Source: JAVJSD01 sp040219575 (GTDB lineage Bacteria > Planctomycetota > Planctomycetia > Pirellulales > Pirellulaceae). From it: a stretch of 64,000 nucleotides of DNA. The position numbers and the translations under genes were made by a program. The DNA lies in assembly GCA_040219575.1 (NCBI GenBank), contig JAVJSD010000012.1:73966-137965 (forward strand), given 5' to 3'. The notes below the pieces were generated by a model. That model searched no databases. It was not told the origin of the DNA and worked only from the letters and a program-made list of their open reading frames with translations. Of this stretch, positions 33,837-40,857 are shown piece by piece (the first letter of the stretch is position 1; every line of letters begins with the position of its first letter).

Positions 33837-34295
33837 TCATTTTCTCGGTTCTCGCTCGCCGGCGATCTCCCGCGCGGTGCGGCCGACGAGCTGCGTCCAC
33901 TCGCCGCGATAGTACGGGTCGGCGTCGCGCTCGATCTCGTCGCGGCACGAGGCGAGAATCTCCGCCGCCCGGTGCACATCGTCGAACTCGTCCATCAGCA
34001 GTTGGGCGAAGAAGATGCAGATGGTGAACGTCGGCAGGTGGTTCTCTCGCGCAAGCCGCAGCGCCGCCTCGTAGCGATGCTTCCTCTCGAGCGGATCGTC
34101 GAGATAGTCCGCCTCGGTCTCCAGCAACACGGGATGCTCGCCGTGGCGCGCGCGCAACTGCGCCAGCAACTCGAAGAACTCCCGCAGCAGCACGTCGCGC
34201 AGCACGGAATCGTCCGCCAGCGTGGCGTTCACCAGCCGGTTTCCCGACGCCGTGACCGCATCCCACTCGTCGGCCGAAAACGGAAACTCCTGCAT
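33837..34295 (-). CDS. Hypothetical helical protein
   Basis: A 152-aa product with no recognised family. It is acidic at the start (MQEFPFSADEWDAVTASGNR) and rich in amphipathic helices (VLLREFFELLAQLRARHGEH, EAALRLARENHLPTFTICIF). It has no signal peptide or membrane segment and is therefore cytoplasmic. Long helices with regular spacing recall TPR-like bookkeeping proteins, but no repeat is convincing. It lies 91 bp upstream of the DUF1501 gene on the same strand and could share a transcript. Confidence 0.6.
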   Translation of the reverse strand: MQEFPFSADEWDAVTASGNRLVNATLADDSVLRDVLLREFFELLAQLRARHGEHPVLLETEADYLDDPLERKHRYEAALRLARENHLPTFTICIFFAQLLMDEFDDVHRAAEILASCRDEIERDADPYYRGEWTQLVGRTAREIAGEREPRK

Positions 34296-34382
34296 CAGCT
34301 CAACACTCTACTTGTACGGAGAATTGCACCGTCACGGCGTCTCCAGAGCAAGCCTGGTGCAGCGTAACAGCGAAGCATGGGG

Positions 34383-34473
34383 GTAGCAGAAGTCGTGAGA
34401 CTTCTGGAAGCTCGGACGTCGTCGCGAATTGCTGAACTCTCACGAACTGCTGAACTCTCACGAGTTCAGCTAC
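34383..34473. repeat. REP doublet, family A, with internal duplication
   Basis: GTAGC, AGAAGTC-GTGA-GACTTCT, then GCTGAACTCTCACGA twice in tandem, ending GCTAC. Apart from the duplication it is nearly the exact inverse of 36041-36113. Confidence 0.85.
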
Positions 34474-34502
34474 TTGAAGATCAAACCGTCACAAAGCACC
34501 AG

Positions 34503-34577
34503 GTAGCGGAACTCGCCAGAGTTCCGAGGGATTCGCTCGAATTCGGAAGTCTGGCGACGTCTGGCGACTTCCGCTAC
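34503..34577. repeat. REP doublet, family A (GCCA loop)
   Basis: GTAGC, GGAACTC-GCCA-GAGTTCC, then GTCTGGCGAC twice, ending GCTAC. The internal 10-base duplication resembles slippage in the second hairpin. Confidence 0.8.
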
Positions 34578-34642
34578 GAGTTTTCAGACAAAGCCTGATC
34601 ATTGGTCATTGGCGCCGACCGCCGCCCAACGCCCCGCGCCGA

Positions 34643-35695
34643 TCACGGAAACTCATACGCCGGATTGTCCGGATCAAAATCCTTGTCCGTCAGCCCCACG
34701 TTCAACTTCAAATCCAGGTACGTGTACTCCTCCTCGAGCATGTTCTCGCCGCCTTCTTCCTCCGGCCACTTGTAGGCGGCGTACCGCACGGGGACGAAAT
34801 GCTTCTTGTCGATGAAGATCTGGCCGATGAAGAACTCGTACTTCGGGTTCGGCTCGGGATGGCGGATCTCGATCAGCGTGCACTCGCGGCCGTTGATCTT
34901 CTCGCCCTCCTTGAACGTCACCTCGCACAGGCCGACCTTCTTCTCCTTCTCGCCGCGCTCGATCAGCTTGAGAACCAGGTTCTCGATGCCGATCTCGGTG
35001 ATGGGATAGCGGTTGCCCAGCATGGCCAAGAATCCCGTGGGTGGCAGTTTGGCCCGGATGAACTTGGCCAGGCCGGCGTCGTGGGCGACGAGGTTGCCGT
35101 CGTTCTGGTTCTCCACCCAGATCACCTCGCGGCCCTCCTTCGACTCGGGCTTGAGGAACCGCATGTAGACGCTCAGCGGCGTGACCAGCTTGTCGCCCTC
35201 CATCTTGCGATTGCGGACCTTGAGAAACATCGTCTCCTCGGCGGTCAACTCGCCCTTGATCCGCTCGCGTTTGACCAGCTTGGCGGTGTAATCCTTCACG
35301 TCGGCCCGAATGTGCTTGAGCCCGTCGCGGGCGATGTCCAGCGCCGGATCGAGCGGGTGCTCGGGGGCATCGCCCGGGACGACGTTGCCGCCGGATGCCG
35401 CGTCGCCGTCCGCCTGCGAGTCTCCCTCGCCGTCGCCGCCGTGGGTGATCTGCACGTCCGACGGTCCCTCGGGACCCGGCGGCGGCGCAACGATGCGGTA
35501 AGCGCCCCAGGCGGCCGCGCCGCAGACGGCGACCACCACCAACAGCGCGATCAACCCTCGCCGTCGGCCGCGTCGCGGCGGGGGCGACGACTCGGAAGCC
35601 GGGCCAGTCGGTTTCAAGTCGTCGCCGCGCACGTCGGGCGGAGTCGCAACGGCGTCAGTGGACGAACCAGGAGGTGTGGGAGTGGTTGGCGACAT
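34643..35695 (-). CDS. DUF1571 membrane-anchored protein
   Basis: A 350-aa product: a cytoplasmic Pro/Thr/Arg-rich N-terminus, one transmembrane helix (RRGLIALLVVVAVCGAAAWG, about residues 47-66), an acidic linker with HGGDGEGDSQADGD, and then the DUF1571 domain (YTAKLVKRERIKGEL, MRFLKPESKEGREVIWVENQ, FEFFIGQIFIDKKHFVPVRY-like strands, here KYEFFIGQIFIDKKHFVPVR). DUF1571 domains have a LolA-like fold and probably bind lipid or lipoprotein in the periplasm. The ATG at 35695 removes a long Arg/Ser-rich leader that looks like non-coding read-through. It is bracketed by inverted copies of one REP doublet. Confidence 0.85.
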   Translation of the reverse strand: MSPTTPTPPGSSTDAVATPPDVRGDDLKPTGPASESSPPPRRGRRRGLIALLVVVAVCGAAAWGAYRIVAPPPGPEGPSDVQITHGGDGEGDSQADGDAASGGNVVPGDAPEHPLDPALDIARDGLKHIRADVKDYTAKLVKRERIKGELTAEETMFLKVRNRKMEGDKLVTPLSVYMRFLKPESKEGREVIWVENQNDGNLVAHDAGLAKFIRAKLPPTGFLAMLGNRYPITEIGIENLVLKLIERGEKEKKVGLCEVTFKEGEKINGRECTLIEIRHPEPNPKYEFFIGQIFIDKKHFVPVRYAAYKWPEEEGGENMLEEEYTYLDLKLNVGLTDKDFDPDNPAYEFP

Positions 35696-36060
35696 CGTAA
35701 GACGGCTCGCGGAATGATTCGCCGCAACGGCGTGACACCGGTCGGAGGCGATCGGCTTGCGGCGAAAGTCGGAATCACGCCGAACCCAACGGGATCGGCC
35801 AGAATAACAACGTAACACAGCCCGGCTTCTGACGCACCGAATTCGCCACTGCCGCCGAGCGAATCGAATTCGATGCATTATTTCCTCGACGCGACACGGG
35901 GCAACCCGCGCCCGAACGTCCCTTCAAGGTGAGCAGGCGCGGCAGCATCAACCGCGTCAAATTGACGGCGCAAATCACCGCGAAATGTTACATCGGGCCC
36001 GCGCGCCCTGCACTCACGCCGCGGGCGGTTTGATCCTAGAGTAGCTGAACTCGTGAGAGT
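35696..36060. other. Intergenic region
   Basis: 365 bp upstream of the DUF1571 gene. Apart from the REP doublet that begins at 36041 I see no gene and no clear promoter motif. Confidence 0.45.
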
Positions 36061-36113
36061 TCAGCAGTTCGTGACGACGTCTGAGCTTCCAGAAGTCTCA
36101 CGACTTCTGCTAC
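36041..36113. repeat. REP doublet, family A, overlapping the end of a small gene
   Basis: GTAGC head, TGAACTC-GTGA-GAGTTCA hairpin, spacer, AGAAGTC-TCAC-GACTTCT hairpin, GCTAC end. It covers the last 17-18 codons of the small minus-strand gene 36061-36399. Confidence 0.85.
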
Positions 36114-36399
36114 CCCCATTCTTAGCTGTCACGCTGCACTGGGCCCCCCTCACCGACGGTGGTGAACTGCCGCCCAATTCACCGCCGCAGGGGTACCGGT
36201 CATTCGACTCCGGTGAATTGGGAGCGGATTCACCACCGCTTTCACCACCAACTTCACCGCGAGGTTCACCACCCATCGGCCCCTCACTCCCCGCTTCCTT
36301 CGGCAGCGGCCGGTCGAGCCCCAGCACGCCGCGCCGATCCTCTTCGCGCTTCTTCATCCGTCGCAGCTTGCCGTTGGTCTTACCATCGGTCGACGCCAT
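36061..36399 (-). CDS. Small basic protein with Gly-Gly-Glu-rich tail
   Basis: A 112-aa product. The N-terminus is strongly basic (MASTDGKTNGKLRRMKKREE). The second half repeats GGE/GES units (GGEPRGEVGGESGGES, then GGELGGSSPPS), encoded by about eight GGTGAA/GGTGGT words. The last 17 or so residues come from the REP doublet at 36041-36113, so the original C-terminus has probably been replaced. It is supported as a real gene by GGGAG 6 bases before the ATG and a near-consensus promoter (36463-36491). No family recognised. It lies at the start of an AT-richer stretch. A possible nucleic-acid-binding role from the basic head is inference only. Confidence 0.5.
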   Translation of the reverse strand: MASTDGKTNGKLRRMKKREEDRRGVLGLDRPLPKEAGSEGPMGGEPRGEVGGESGGESAPNSPESNDRYPCGGELGGSSPPSVRGAQCSVTAKNGGSRSRETSGSSDVVTNC

Positions 36400-36462
36400 G
36401 CCCACTCCCTCTATCTTATGAGACTCGGTAGAAGTAGTATGTAGATGTTATGCACTATCTAT

Positions 36463-36491
36463 AGTATACCTGAATAGGCACTATTAACCAA
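36463..36491 (-). promoter_or_regulatory. Strong sigma-70-like promoter
   Basis: On the minus strand: TTGGTT (36486-36491), 17-base spacer, TATACT (36463-36468), giving a leader of about 60 bases before the ATG at 36399. It is the best promoter match in the window, in an AT-rich patch. Confidence 0.6.
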
Positions 36492-36894
36492 GCAGCGAAG
36501 TCTCGCTTCCATTGGGCCGGGCGTTGGGCGCTCACGGAGATGGGGCGGTTGCGTCTCTCTCCTAAACGGTCGTGCTGTTTCGATACGCTTGGCGTCGCTG
36601 CAGCTAGACTGTCTCTGTGTTGCTAACGGTCGATTCCTGCACTTCCCGCGCACTTCTTCATCACCTCTGCTCTCTCTGCTGACTCCTGTTCCAACTCCGC
36701 GGCAATTCCTCTGTTCTCTTCGTTTCCTCATGTTCCTTGTTTCGTTGCGGCCGAAGGCCGCGCGAAGACTTTGTGCCTCTGTGAGAGAATTTGGCGTCGG
36801 TGGGGGGATCTCACGGAGGCGCGCAGTCACGGAGGCGAGATTCGGGCGGCAAGGCGCAGTGGGCGTGTGGAACAGAACCGGGACGGCGGCCGGC
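36492..36894. other. Intergenic region with fossil repeat
   Basis: About 400 bp without a supported gene. The part near 36700-36760 (CCTCTGTTCTCTTCGTTTCC, then TTGCGGCCGAAGGCCGC) resembles 18540-18580 and, in reverse, 63533-63560, so it is a dispersed repeat remnant. Confidence 0.45.
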
Positions 36895-37545
36895 TCATTT
36901 GAGCCGCAAGGCTTCCAAGGGCGCCGGCGCCAATTCTGTCTGGAGTTGGCCCGTCCAGGCGTCCAGGCCCAGGTGCTCCGCTCGATCGGTCGGACCATGC
37001 CGCAGCTGCACATACACCGCCCGCGGGTCGCCCGCGGCGAACTGCCCGGGCCATCGATCCTGCGCGGCCGTCCACACCCGCGACCAGGAGACCGTGATGG
37101 CGCCGCGGGCGGTTTCTTTCGGCTCGATCGTGACGAAGTCGTCCTTGTCGCTGAGAAAGATCCCCGGGATGTTCGGCGGCGACGCCGCGATGGTCACCGG
37201 GTATCCCTCGCCGTCGGCCGCGATCAGGAAGAAGACGAGACGCGTCTGGGCGTGCCCGGCGGGCTTGAGGGTCGGCTTGAGGATTGTCAGCGGCGGTCGC
37301 GGGCCGTCGTAGTCGATCGACCAGTGGACGGCCACCGGCGGGCCCGGGTCCAGCGGCGCCGTAGTCGCCGGGTCAAGCTTCCCCTTTCCGTCGACCGTGA
37401 TCCGGAGCCGTGCGCCGTTGACACGGACCGCGGCCTGGCGATAACCCTCGACAAGCTTCCGGACGTGCTCGGAAGGCGGCTCGTCGGCACAAGCGACCGC
37501 GGCGGCCAGGAGACAGTTGAACAGAAAAGCAATCGTCTTGGTCAT
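36895..37545 (-). CDS. Hypothetical exported protein
   Basis: A 216-aa product. The signal peptide MTKTIAFLFNCLLAAAVACA is followed by a polar mature domain with alternating strands (RLRITVDGKGKL, VAVHWSIDYDGPRPPL, TRLVFFLIAADGEGYPVTIA) and a basic C-terminus. No recognised family or catalytic motif. It is probably a periplasmic beta-rich protein. The ATG at 37545 was chosen for the signal peptide; upstream in-frame codons look non-coding. It may form a pair with the similarly sized exported protein at 37680-38237, 134 bp upstream on the same strand. Confidence 0.6.
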   Translation of the reverse strand: MTKTIAFLFNCLLAAAVACADEPPSEHVRKLVEGYRQAAVRVNGARLRITVDGKGKLDPATTAPLDPGPPVAVHWSIDYDGPRPPLTILKPTLKPAGHAQTRLVFFLIAADGEGYPVTIAASPPNIPGIFLSDKDDFVTIEPKETARGAITVSWSRVWTAAQDRWPGQFAAGDPRAVYVQLRHGPTDRAEHLGLDAWTGQLQTELAPAPLEALRLK

Positions 37546-37679
37546 GGCGCGGCCCTCGGCTGGGTTGGCAAACGGTCCACTGCTTCCGACGATCCAGACC
37601 ACCAAAAAGTTCTCGCGCCCGCCGAACGAAACTTCAAGTCATCGAACTGCTCAAGCAGGGCGCTCAAACGCAAGAGAGT

Positions 37680-38237
37680 TCACGGGGACTGAGGCGTTGA
37701 CTCTGGTGCATCGGACGGTTCGGTCCCCCGTCGTATTCGCTGGGAGGAATGCTGGATCAGTTGGATCATGGTGTGGTCGTCGTTCTTTCCGTGCGTGACC
37801 GAGACCGAAATGAAACCAAGCTCCGGATGATCGGTCACGAGGAATTGCGCCGCGGCGACATCCTCGCGAATATAGTGCAACACGGTAACGCTTGGCTTCT
37901 CTCGGTAAGCGTTGGTGCGCGAAAAGTGAGCCGGAATCTCGACGTCGGCTCCAGGGTGCTCCCGTCCCAGGATGCTCCAATTCGGCGGCTTGAGGCCGCT
38001 CTTGCGGACGTAAAACGCAACAACCTCGTGAAACGGCTTCTCCGTAAGATATTGGCCCAGGCCGCTCGAGACGGACTGGACGTCGCTCTTGTCGGCGGAT
38101 GTTACCGTAACTGGCGTCGTCAGTTCCTCTTTCCGTTTTGCTTCCGGAAAGACCCATCCATCAAATGGACGAGGCTCGTCGGCGAGCGAACGGCTGGAAA
38201 GCGTCAGCAGGACCGTCATGATCAGAAGCATCCGCAT
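37680..38237 (-). CDS. Hypothetical exported protein
   Basis: A 185-aa product with a short signal peptide (MRMLLIMTVLLTLSSRSLAD). The mature part contains WVFPEAKRKEELTTPVTVTS and the segment YLTEKPFHEVVAFYVRKSGL, which resembles periplasmic helper domains where a 'KPFxEVVxFY' helix follows a strand. The C-terminus is polar and probably disordered. GGAG lies 6 bases before the ATG at 38237. No family assigned. It is less GC-rich than most genes in the window, in line with the accessory stretch 36.4-40.6 kb. Confidence 0.6.
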   Translation of the reverse strand: MRMLLIMTVLLTLSSRSLADEPRPFDGWVFPEAKRKEELTTPVTVTSADKSDVQSVSSGLGQYLTEKPFHEVVAFYVRKSGLKPPNWSILGREHPGADVEIPAHFSRTNAYREKPSVTVLHYIREDVAAAQFLVTDHPELGFISVSVTHGKNDDHTMIQLIQHSSQRIRRGTEPSDAPESTPQSP

Positions 38238-38375
38238 GCGATTCTCCAGGAAGGTGTTTTGGCGGTTGAACGACGGCGGTCGCGCGGCGGCCAAGAACCA
38301 TTGATTTCACATTGCGCCCGATTCGCCGCTCGGGCTGACCGCCAGGTTGTCTGACGTTTGCATCCGGCAAGCTGG

Positions 38376-38867
38376 TCACAAATAGATCGCATTGAACAAT
38401 TTGAGGCTCGAAGCACTGTCAAACCAAAGCGTCACGACCGCATCGAGTGCAGCGCAAATCAGAATCGCGCCGATTAGACGGCGACGTGGTGATGACTGCA
38501 TCAGTGAGAGCACCATGATGACGAGCAATGCAGGGACGGACACCGTTGCGATCATTGCCCAACCGTGGGTTGCAATGTAGTCGGGGGAGGGTGATCCGCG
38601 AGATAGCCCGAGCCAGTTGATCATTGACAGCAGAACGTGGTGAACGAGCGACTTGAAAAATGACTTCGGGAGTTGAACGATCGCCAGCGGCGGAGCCTCG
38701 CCGAACCAGATTTCATTGACGAACGGAAGTGTCAACGCGCTCACGAGGAAGTAACTGCATGTGCAGGCGCACAAGACCACGGGCCAGCGCTGTAAAGCGG
38801 CGGCGCCGCCCGGAACGATTCCCGCGGAACCCGCCGGCTCGTAGGGATTTGTGGGGTCGGATGCCAT
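38376..38867 (-). CDS. Membrane protein with N-terminal NPYEP motif
   Basis: A 163-aa product. MASDPTNPYEPAGSAG opens the protein, followed by about three or four transmembrane helices (WPVVLCACTCSYFLVSALTL, SLVHHVLLSMINWLGL, MIATVSVPALLVIMVLSLMQ, LIGAILICAALDAVVTLWF). No enzyme or transporter motif. The NPYxxP head is shared with the small proteins at 4627-4845 and 42526-42882. The ATG at 38867 is the only sensible start. Function unknown. It lies in the AT-richer accessory stretch. Confidence 0.65.
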   Translation of the reverse strand: MASDPTNPYEPAGSAGIVPGGAAALQRWPVVLCACTCSYFLVSALTLPFVNEIWFGEAPPLAIVQLPKSFFKSLVHHVLLSMINWLGLSRGSPSPDYIATHGWAMIATVSVPALLVIMVLSLMQSSPRRRLIGAILICAALDAVVTLWFDSASSLKLFNAIYL

Positions 38868-39043
38868 GAGTCATTCAGAAAACGGCCAAGCTACCTTGTC
38901 CCGCTTGAGGGAAGACGCCGGCGGAGCGAACTGCGATAGAAACGGATTAGGGGATGGAACGCGGATGAAAAGGGGCGGGTCGCGTTGAACGCCTGGTCAG
39001 GCAGCAGATGCTTTCCTGGACAGGAACCTATCGGTTGTCCAAG

Positions 39044-39322
39044 CTATTCGGCTTGTTGGGGATCCTTGCCCGGGATGCCCATGTTTTGCCAGCTGTCGTT
39101 GACTTGAGCGGGGACCTGCGACCAGCATTGACCCGTTGTCGAGTCGAACACCACCACGTAATCGCCGTGGGGAGTGTTGATTGTCGTCATTTCGAACCGT
39201 GATGCTGGCTTGGCATCTGCTGGCAACGGATGCCCCAAGATGGTCTGTTCGTGAAACTGGCCGGAGACGACGAGACCGAGAAAAATGAACAGGCCGAGGA
39301 TAAGTGCGTTACGAGTCGTCAT
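39044..39322 (-). CDS. Small exported or membrane-anchored protein
   Basis: A 92-aa product. One hydrophobic N-terminal segment (ALILGLFIFLGLVVSGQF) serves as a signal peptide or anchor, followed by a short polar domain with RFEMTTINTPHGDYVVVFDS and a TTGQCWSQ motif. AGGAGG lies 7 bases before the ATG at 39322, an excellent ribosome site, which supports a real gene. The single-strand-pair domain with 'VxxDTxTGxxW'-like wording resembles small planctomycete proteins of unknown role. No partner evident. Confidence 0.65.
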   Translation of the reverse strand: MTTRNALILGLFIFLGLVVSGQFHEQTILGHPLPADAKPASRFEMTTINTPHGDYVVVFDSTTGQCWSQVPAQVNDSWQNMGIPGKDPQQAE

Positions 39323-39561
39323 TGGTTGAGCCTCCTTGATCAAGGGGTGATTGAGCTAACTCTGAATTTTTCCTCTTCGTGCTACCGAGGGACTACGTTC
39401 CGGCTGTAAGCGTTGTTCGATCGAATCGGCGAAAGTCGCCAGGACCCCAATCACGACGTTGGACGCCGCCCGATCAAGGCAACCCGGCGGTCAAGCGGCT
39501 TTTCATGCTGATTCCGCCCCGATCCGCCGCTCGGGTTCACCGCCTTGTACGCCACCTCGAA

Positions 39562-39996
39562 TCACGTTGAACGATGCGACAGAACATATGCGTCGAACAA
39601 ATCGGCAAGACAAAGCCCTTGATCTTCCGCGTCGTAAAAGTCGTCAGTCAAATCGTGAATCTGTTGCTGTTTGTCTTCGGGCAATGCGAGCAGCATTTCC
39701 ACTCGCGTGTCGCGATCGACGGGTGGACCAATCGGACCAAAGTAGTCGTTTGCCCGCTCGAGTATTTCTGCCGCGGCATCAGCACCAATCCGTTTCAACA
39801 CATCCGGTGTTTCTTTGGCGAGATCACCAGATGAGTTGAGCAGGTACTGATGCATGCCGCCATCATTGATTTCGCCTTGGAAGCTCATGATACAAAGGGC
39901 ATCACGCTGAAGCCGGGACAGGGCGGGAACGCCGCCGTCTTTCAGCGTCTGCCAGTATTCGGTGTTGAATCGCTTGAGGAATTCGGCGTCAGTCAT
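39562..39996 (-). CDS. DMP19/DUF4375-like protein
   Basis: A 144-aa cytoplasmic protein matching the DMP19/DUF4375 pattern: NTEYWQTLKDGGVPALSRLQ, then ALCIMSFQGEINDGGMHQYL, followed by ERANDYFGPIGPPVDRD. The family was named after a Neisseria DNA-mimic protein and also occurs as predicted immunity proteins; which applies here is unknown. The product is acidic, as expected of either. Start taken at the ATG at 39996; the upstream in-frame segment is Arg-rich and overlaps the neighbouring gene's end. It lies 110 bp downstream of another small cytoplasmic gene on the same strand, in the AT-richer accessory stretch. Confidence 0.7.
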   Translation of the reverse strand: MTDAEFLKRFNTEYWQTLKDGGVPALSRLQRDALCIMSFQGEINDGGMHQYLLNSSGDLAKETPDVLKRIGADAAAEILERANDYFGPIGPPVDRDTRVEMLLALPEDKQQQIHDLTDDFYDAEDQGLCLADLFDAYVLSHRST

Positions 39997-40105
39997 CTTC
40001 TGGTGGCGAACGACAAAGGTGACCGGGCGGCGCCTGATCAGCCTTCCATTTGTCCATTTGATTCTGACCGCAGCGGCCGCTCCGGTCCAGCGTCTGGTTC
40101 GGTGC

Positions 40106-40471
40106 TCAGTAGTCACCGACGAAACAGAACTTGACGTCATGCAGGTCCGCATCGTCGAGAATGGACTCAACCCTCTCGAACACGGAGACGGTCTCTGCGC
40201 GCTGAGCATCCGTGAGATCGCCGCGTCCCGAGCGGTAGTATTCCAAAACGACACGAATCGCTTTCAGGCCGTCTGCCGCACGATGCCATTTCGGCGCGTC
40301 TTTTCCGTATTCGCCCTCGTAAACGTAGAAGTCGTTGATGCGATCAATGTCGAGTTGCCCAGCGATACCATCCCACTGCCCGTGAAGGTCGGCGAATTTC
40401 TCAGGGTCGACGGCATTCAGATGGTCAACACCCGCAATCGGGCGTTGAAGCCGTATACGTAACTGCTCCAT
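40106..40471 (-). CDS. Hypothetical small cytoplasmic protein
   Basis: A 121-aa product, acidic overall, with helical segments (KFADLHGQWDGIAGQLDIDR, ADGLKAIRVVLEYYRSGRGD, RAETVSVFERVESILDDADL). No signal peptide, no membrane segment, no recognised family. Size, acidity and its position directly upstream of a DMP19-like gene would suit an immunity-type or small regulatory protein, but that is speculation. No strong ribosome site is visible at the ATG at 40471. Confidence 0.5.
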   Translation of the reverse strand: MEQLRIRLQRPIAGVDHLNAVDPEKFADLHGQWDGIAGQLDIDRINDFYVYEGEYGKDAPKWHRAADGLKAIRVVLEYYRSGRGDLTDAQRAETVSVFERVESILDDADLHDVKFCFVGDY

Positions 40472-40857
40472 TTCGTCAGCCGATCTAAGTGAACCGAACT
40501 TGGATTTAGAAAGTTTCTACCAACCACCTGAAGGCTGCAAATGTGCGGCCTATCGCGCGGGCAGTTGATTCTCGTAAGTCGAATTGTAGCTATTGTTTGC
40601 TCAATCGACACGCCTGTTCGTGCGTGATCGGCCGCCCCAGCCTAGCGCTCCTTGAGACGCGGGGCCAAGGCGTCCGCCGGGCTGCGGACGCCGCGACCGC
40701 CTCGGTTCAGAACATGCGTGTGAATCATCGTCGCGCACGTTCTTGTGGCCCAGTGGTTCCTGCGCCGAGCGGGAGTTCGTTCCTCACCGCCGCGCGGCGC
40801 TGGGAGAAACGCGGCGGCTGCTGGAAGATCGGCGGCGCGGATCGTGGTCCGGGGAAT
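40472..40857. other. Intergenic region
   Basis: 386 bp without a supported gene. A 9-bp-stem hairpin (GGCGTCCGC / GCGGACGCC) near 40669-40692 lies downstream of the DUF1501 gene but has no T-run. The part nearest 40600 is AT-richer. Confidence 0.45.

Larger units (their letters stand above)
34296..34642. other. Intergenic region with two REP doublets
   Basis: 347 bp containing two family A doublets (34383-34473 and 34503-34577) arranged head to tail. No gene seen. Confidence 0.6.

Noticed and set aside
37680..40471. A complete toxin-immunity locus
   Set aside because: A DMP19-like protein is there, but no toxin, secretion or polymorphic-toxin domain was found nearby; kept only as an accessory-stretch observation.
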